From NCBI GenBank assembly GCA_945948535.1, contig CAMFBN010000003.1, positions 1 through 64,000 of the forward strand: DNA of 64,000 nt, in the 5' to 3' direction. Origin of the DNA: an uncultured Clostridia bacterium (GTDB lineage: Bacteria > Bacillota > Clostridia > Oscillospirales > Oscillospiraceae). The notes beneath the pieces are model-generated. The model made no database searches. It was given only the letters and a program-made list of their open reading frames with translations, and was not told where the DNA came from. The position numbers and the translations under genes were made by a program. Below, piece by piece: positions 59,346 through 64,000 of the stretch; the first letter of the stretch is position 1; every line of letters begins with the position of its first letter.

Positions 59346-59726
59346 TCACACCGGTTTTTCCTTCAGCTGTGCCATGTGGCGCTTCAGTGCCTGAAAGGAT
59401 TCGTCCGAAATGGCGTGCTCCATTTTACAGGCATCGGCAATGGCGGTGCCCTCCGGCACCCCCAGCGCCATGAGGAGCTGACTCAGCAGGGTGTGCCGCT
59501 CAAAAATTTTCTCAGCGATTTCCCGTCCGGTCTCCGTCAGGGTCAGGCCGCCGTCCGTGTCCACTTCCACATAGCCGCCGGTTCGCAGAATGCCCATGGC
59601 CCGGGATACGCTGGGCTTGGAATAGCCCAAATACTCGCTGACATCCACGCTGCGAACAAAGCCGCTTTTCTGGCTCAGCACCAGAATGGCTTCCAGATAC
59701 ATTTCTCCGGATTCGTGAAGCTCCAT
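59346..59726 (-). CDS. DtxR/MntR-family metalloregulator
   Basis: MYLEAILVLSQKSGFVRSVDVSEYLGYSKPSVSRAMGILRTGGYVEVDTDGGLTLTETGREIAEKIFERHTLL. Confidence 0.9.
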   Translation of the reverse strand: MELHESGEMYLEAILVLSQKSGFVRSVDVSEYLGYSKPSVSRAMGILRTGGYVEVDTDGGLTLTETGREIAEKIFERHTLLSQLLMALGVPEGTAIADACKMEHAISDESFQALKRHMAQLKEKPV

Positions 59727-59885
59727 TCGGATTCCTCCTGATGTGCGAATTTGTGCACGAAGTTTTCTGTAGAATACCACAGCTTTATGCAGAATGCAAG
59801 AACTTACATTTTTTCTTTACAAAAGACTTTTCAAGCGGGCGAAAATAGTGTACATTGTCCCTATCAGAAAAGGAGGCGCGTTACA

Positions 59886-61058
59886 ATGGATTACGCAAAA
59901 GAATCCCTTCGGCTCCATGGGGAGTGGAAGGGCAAAATCGAAGTGGTGGCAAAGGTCCCCGTGTCCACCAAGGACGACCTGTCTCTGGCCTACACCCCCG
60001 GTGTAGCCCAGCCCTGTCTGGAAATCCAGAAGGACATTAACAAATCCTACGACCTGACCCGGCGGCACAACCTGTGCGCCGTCATTACCGACGGCTCCGC
60101 CGTGCTGGGTCTGGGGGATATCGGCCCCGAGGCCGGTATGCCCGTCATGGAGGGCAAGTGCGCCCTGTTCAAGGCCTTTGGCGATGTGGATGCTTTCCCC
60201 CTGTGCGTCAAGACCAAGGACGTGGACGAATTTGTGAACGCCGTCTACCTGATTTCCGGCTCCTTCGGCGGTGTCAACTTAGAGGACATCTCCGCCCCCC
60301 GGTGCTTTGAAATTGAGCGAAAGCTCAAGGAAAAGTGCGACATTCCCATCTTCCACGACGACCAGCACGGCACCGCCGTCATCACGCTGGCGGGTCTGAC
60401 CAACGCCCTGAAGGTTGTGGGCAAGCGCAAGGAGGACGTGAAGATCGTCACCTCCGGTGCCGGCGCCGCCGCCATTGCCATCGTCAAGCTGCTGCTGAGC
60501 GCGGGCTTCAAAAACATCACCATGTGCGACCGGAAGGGCGCGATTTACGCGGGCCGGGAGGGCCTGAACTGGATTAAAGAAGAAATGGCCCAGGTCACGA
60601 ACCTTGACAAGAAGGCCGGCTCTCTGGCAGAGCAGCTGGTGGGCGCGGATGTGTTCATCGGCGTGTCCGCTCCCGGCATGGTGACGAAGGAAATGGTGCA
60701 GACCATGAACAGGGACGCCATTATCTTCGCCTGCGCCAACCCCACCCCCGAAATTTTCCCCGACGAAGCCAAGGCCGGCGGCGCAAAAGTCGTCTCCACC
60801 GGCCGCAGCGACTACCCCAACCAGATCAACAATGTGCTGGCCTTCCCCGGCATTTTCCGAGGCGCTTTCGACGTCCGGGCCAGCGATATCAACGAGGAAA
60901 TGAAGGTAGCCGCCGCCAACGCGCTGGCAGGCCTTATCACCGACGAGGAGCTGAACGAGGACTACATCATCCCCGCCGCCTTTGACTCCCGTGTCGGTCC
61001 CGCCGTTGCCAAGGCCGTGGCGGAAGCCGCGAGAAAATCCGGCGTGGCAAGGATCTGA
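59886..61058 (+). CDS. NAD(P)-dependent malic enzyme
   Basis: [55 protein letters not shown]. Confidence 0.95.
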   Translation: MDYAKESLRLHGEWKGKIEVVAKVPVSTKDDLSLAYTPGVAQPCLEIQKDINKSYDLTRRHNLCAVITDGSAVLGLGDIGPEAGMPVMEGKCALFKAFGDVDAFPLCVKTKDVDEFVNAVYLISGSFGGVNLEDISAPRCFEIERKLKEKCDIPIFHDDQHGTAVITLAGLTNALKVVGKRKEDVKIVTSGAGAAAIAIVKLLLSAGFKNITMCDRKGAIYAGREGLNWIKEEMAQVTNLDKKAGSLAEQLVGADVFIGVSAPGMVTKEMVQTMNRDAIIFACANPTPEIFPDEAKAGGAKVVSTGRSDYPNQINNVLAFPGIFRGAFDVRASDINEEMKVAAANALAGLITDEELNEDYIIPAAFDSRVGPAVAKAVAEAARKSGVARI

Positions 61059-61117
61059 AGACATCCTTGCAGGGCGGGGCTTGCCCCCCGCCCTACCCCG
61101 CATTCCTATATTGCTGT

Positions 61118-61149
61118 GCAGCCGGAAGGAAACCTTCCGGCTGCTTTTC
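61118..61149 (+). terminator. Rho-independent terminator
   Basis: GCAGCCGGAAGG-aaa-CCTTCCGGCTGCtttt. Confidence 0.9.
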
Positions 61150-61395
61150 TGTCCAATCTCAGCCATTTGCGCAGGGTCTTTGCCAGCACATTCCGTTCCA
61201 AAGGCTTTGCACAGACGGTGCGGAACCTTTGGCCCGCTCCACAGGATATCCCATATTCCTTAAAAATCCCATCCTGTTTTGTGCACTATGCCGAAAATGT
61301 CAAATAATGCAAATTTTCACTTTACTTCTCTAAAGCGATAAAGTATAATGCGTACAGTCGAAATTCCCAAAGGGAAAAAGAAAGGAAGAAAAACT

Positions 61396-62178
61396 ATGAA
61401 AAAGATGTTTGCACTGCTGCTGGCGCTGGTTCTGGCGCTGAGCTGCCTGACCGCCTGCGGTGCCTCCGGCGGCTCCGACCTCGCGTACATCCAGAAGAAG
61501 GGTACCATGATCGTGGGCATCACGGAATATGAGCCCATGGACTTCAAGGACGCTGACGGCAACTGGACCGGCTTCGACGCTGAACTGGCAGAGATGGTCT
61601 GCAAGGAGCTGGGCGTCAAGTGCGAGTTCTTCGTGCTGGCTGACTGGGGCAAGAAGTTCTACGAGCTGGAAAGCAAGAACATTGACTGCATCTGGAACGG
61701 CATGACCATCACCGATGAGGTCAAGCTGAACACCAGCTGCTCCGCTCCCTACGTTCTCAACGCGCAGGTGCTGGTGATGAAGGCCGATGTGGTCGGTCAG
61801 TACGATGCCCTCGAGCTGCTCAAATCCCTGACCTTCGCCGTGGAGGAAGGCTCTGCCGGTCAGGCCGAGGTGGAGAATCTGGGCGTTGACGCCAGCCAGA
61901 TCACTGCCGTGAAGGATCAGGGCGCTGCTCTGATGGAAGTGGCCGCCGGCACCTCTGACGCCTGCGTCATCGATATCACCATGGCCAACGCCATGACTGG
62001 CGAGGGCACCAGCTACGCCGATCTGGCTGCCGGTATCGCCCTGTCCAGCGAGGAGTACGGCATCGGCTTCCGTAAGGATTCCGACGTCACCGCCAAGGTC
62101 AACGAGCTTCTTGCCAAGTACAAGGCTGATGGCACCCTGCAGGCGCTGGCAGACAAGTACAGCCTGACGCTGGCCTGA
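61396..62178 (+). CDS. Polar amino acid ABC transporter substrate-binding lipoprotein
   Basis: Lipobox LTACGAS; GTMIVGITEYEPMDFKDADGNWTGFDAELAEMVCKELG. Confidence 0.9.
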   Translation: MKKMFALLLALVLALSCLTACGASGGSDLAYIQKKGTMIVGITEYEPMDFKDADGNWTGFDAELAEMVCKELGVKCEFFVLADWGKKFYELESKNIDCIWNGMTITDEVKLNTSCSAPYVLNAQVLVMKADVVGQYDALELLKSLTFAVEEGSAGQAEVENLGVDASQITAVKDQGAALMEVAAGTSDACVIDITMANAMTGEGTSYADLAAGIALSSEEYGIGFRKDSDVTAKVNELLAKYKADGTLQALADKYSLTLA

Positions 62179-62249
62179 GTTTTCCGCATAATCAGGGAGG
62201 GCATTCGCCCTCCCTTGTGCCGTAATTTTAGAAAAAGAGAGGTAAAACC

Positions 62250-62891
62250 ATGTTCCTCCCGGTAACGTTGCAGCTTCTGGCAGGCTTCGGCGAATCTCTG
62301 AAAATCTTCCTGCTGACCCTGCTGTTCGCTCTTCCTCTGGGCCTTGTCATCTGCTTCGGCTCCATGAGCCGGTTTTCTCCCCTGCGGAAGCTGATCCGCT
62401 GCTTTGTCTGGATTATCCGCGGCACGCCCCTGATGCTCCAGCTGATTATCATTTTCTACGGTCCCGGTCTGATGTTCGATCTGCCCGCCATGCCCCGGTT
62501 CACCGCCACCATTGTAGCCTTTACCATCAACTACGCCTGCTATTTTTCCGAAATCTACCGGGGCGGCATCGAATCCATCCCCCGTGGTCAGTATGAGGCC
62601 GGGCAGGTACTGGGCATGACCAAGCAGCAGATTTTTTTCCGGGTGGTTCTGCTTCAGGTGGTCAAGCGGGTTATGGCTCCCATGAGCAACGAAATCATCA
62701 CCCTGGTCAAGGACACCTCCCTGGCCCGGATCATCGGCATTTACGAAATCATCTGGGCCGGCGAGTCCTTCATCAAGAAGGGCCTCATTTGGCCCCTGTT
62801 CTACACCGGCGCGTTCTATCTGATTTTCAGCGGCCTGCTGACCATCCTGTTCGGCAAGCTGGAAGAAAAACTAAACTATTTCAGAGGTTGA
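62250..62891 (+). CDS. Polar amino acid ABC transporter permease
   Basis: RGGIESIPRGQYEAGQVLGMTKQQIFFRVVLLQ. Confidence 0.95.
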   Translation: MFLPVTLQLLAGFGESLKIFLLTLLFALPLGLVICFGSMSRFSPLRKLIRCFVWIIRGTPLMLQLIIIFYGPGLMFDLPAMPRFTATIVAFTINYACYFSEIYRGGIESIPRGQYEAGQVLGMTKQQIFFRVVLLQVVKRVMAPMSNEIITLVKDTSLARIIGIYEIIWAGESFIKKGLIWPLFYTGAFYLIFSGLLTILFGKLEEKLNYFRG

Positions 62892-62894
62892 GCC

Positions 62895-63641
62895 ATGGCG
62901 ATTTTGGAAGTAAAGAATATCAAAAAGGGCTTCGGTTCTACGGACGTTCTTAAGGGCGTCAGCTTTTCTCTGGAAAAGGGGCAGGTGCTGGCCATCATCG
63001 GTTCCTCCGGCAGCGGCAAAACCACCCTTCTGCGGTGCCTGAATTTTCTGGAAACCCCTGACGAAGGCGAAATTTGGGTAGATGGGCAGCTTCTCAACGG
63101 CGGAAACCTCACCGACGAGCAGGTGCGGCAGAACCGGCTGCACTTTGGTCTGGTATTCCAGAATTTTAACCTGTTCCCCCAATACACCGTGCTGGAAAAT
63201 ATCACGCTGGCCCCGAAGCTGCTTAAGCACACGGAACCTGCCGCTATTCGGGAAAAAGCGCTGAAGCTGCTGGATCAGGTGGGACTGCTGCAAAAGCAGG
63301 ACGCCTACCCCTACCAGCTGTCCGGCGGACAGCAGCAGCGGGTAGCCATTGCCCGGGCGCTGGCACTGAGCCCTCAGGTATTGTGCTTTGACGAACCCAC
63401 CTCCGCTCTGGACCCGGAGCTGACCGGCGAGGTTCTGCGGGTCATAAGGGGTCTCAAAGACAAGGACAACACCATGATCGTGGTCACTCACGAAATGGAC
63501 TTTGCCCGCAGCGTGGCCGATGTGGTGATTTACATGGCGGACGGAGTTATTGAGGAAATGGGCACGCCGGAGGAGGTCTTTGGCAATCCCAGAAGTGAAA
63601 AAACCCGGGCCTTTATCCGGGGCGCCCAGCAGTCCTTCTGA
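62895..63641 (+). CDS. Polar amino acid ABC transporter ATP-binding protein
   Basis: IIGSSGSGKTTLLRCLNFLE, LSGGQQQRVAIARALALSPQVLCFDEPTSALDPE. Confidence 0.95.
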   Translation: MAILEVKNIKKGFGSTDVLKGVSFSLEKGQVLAIIGSSGSGKTTLLRCLNFLETPDEGEIWVDGQLLNGGNLTDEQVRQNRLHFGLVFQNFNLFPQYTVLENITLAPKLLKHTEPAAIREKALKLLDQVGLLQKQDAYPYQLSGGQQQRVAIARALALSPQVLCFDEPTSALDPELTGEVLRVIRGLKDKDNTMIVVTHEMDFARSVADVVIYMADGVIEEMGTPEEVFGNPRSEKTRAFIRGAQQSF

Positions 63642-63656
63642 ACGAAATAAGTCAAA

Positions 63657-63718
63657 GGGGGCATCCGTGAGGATGCCCCCTCAATCTGTCAAACCCCCGG
63701 GGCGTATGCCCCGGGGGT
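63657..63718. terminator. Tandem terminator hairpins between convergent genes
   Basis: GGGGGCATCC-gtga-GGATGCCCCC and ACCCCCGGGGC-gtat-GCCCCGGGGGT. Confidence 0.8.
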
Positions 63719-63739
63719 CTTACGCTATGGGATTTTCGA

Positions 63740-64000
63740 TCAGCTCACTTCCACAGTGAAGCTGACGCTCTTTCCGGAACCATCCAGAGCAGTTGCCTTA
63801 ATGACGGCAGTGCCCTTTCTCTTGGCTTCCAGTACATAGGAGTTGGACTCCTTGTCCCACTTGATGTAGGCAACCGTGGAGCGGCTGCTGGTCCACTTCA
63901 TGTCTGTGGCAGCGCCGACAGGCTTCGTTGTCGCGCTCAGGAAAGCCTCGGCACCCACGTCCAGATCCACTTTCTTCGTTTCCATATCCACATCCGTACC
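63740..64000 (-). CDS. C-terminal part of a bacterial Ig-like (BIG2) domain protein (partial)
   Basis: WTSSRSTVAYIKWDKESNSYVLEAKRKGTAVIKATALDGSGKSVSFTVEVS. Confidence 0.7.
   Translation of the reverse strand, partial: GTDVDMETKKVDLDVGAEAFLSATTKPVGAATDMKWTSSRSTVAYIKWDKESNSYVLEAKRKGTAVIKATALDGSGKSVSFTVEVS

Overview
64-kb window of moderately GC-rich DNA. Gene content and style suggest a gut-type Firmicutes (Oscillospiraceae-like) chromosome; that is inference, since no rRNA is present. From left to right: (1) 0-5.8 kb is core-like (NUDIX, PRTase, DnaD/DnaC primosome pair, HAD phosphatase, YfbR-type HD hydrolase), with a degenerate tRNA-Gln(CTG). (2) 5.77-6.17 kb holds a 179-bp tandem repeat. 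Its first copy carries a truncated tRNA-Leu(TAA) and its second the intact tRNA, and both share a two-hairpin leader with a compensatory base-pair change. (3) 6.45-10.06 kb is a decayed conjugative-element remnant (DUF4314-type genes, IS110 remnant fused to a TraG/VirD4 C-terminus, HTH protein), which ends inside an FGGY kinase gene and truncates it. (4) 10.2-33.1 kb is a large Amadori-compound (fructoselysine-type) catabolic locus: SIS deglycase, two FrlD-like kinases, two FrlC-like epimerases, two UTRA GntR regulators, permease, two amidohydrolases, YjbQ, BtpA and an esterase. It is followed by a dipeptidase and a complete Opp peptide transporter, then MATE, which together suggest glycated-peptide use. 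(5) 33.5-37.3 kb is a sigma factor / large serine recombinase island containing a ~350-nt noncoding stretch that looks like a structured RNA. (6) 37.3-52 kb is a rearranged accessory region of drug-efflux-like cassettes (TetR-MFS-ABC, TetR-methyltransferase-lipoprotein, ABC2-MerR) with several reciprocal partial gene duplications and readable operators. (7) 52-64 kb is core-like: PlsC, DHHW/MBOAT pair, VanZ, MntP with a yybP-ykoY riboswitch, AzlCD, DtxR regulator with a Cys-rich partner, malic enzyme, and a polar amino acid ABC transporter. All calls come from reading the sequence and supplied ORFs; no database search was run.
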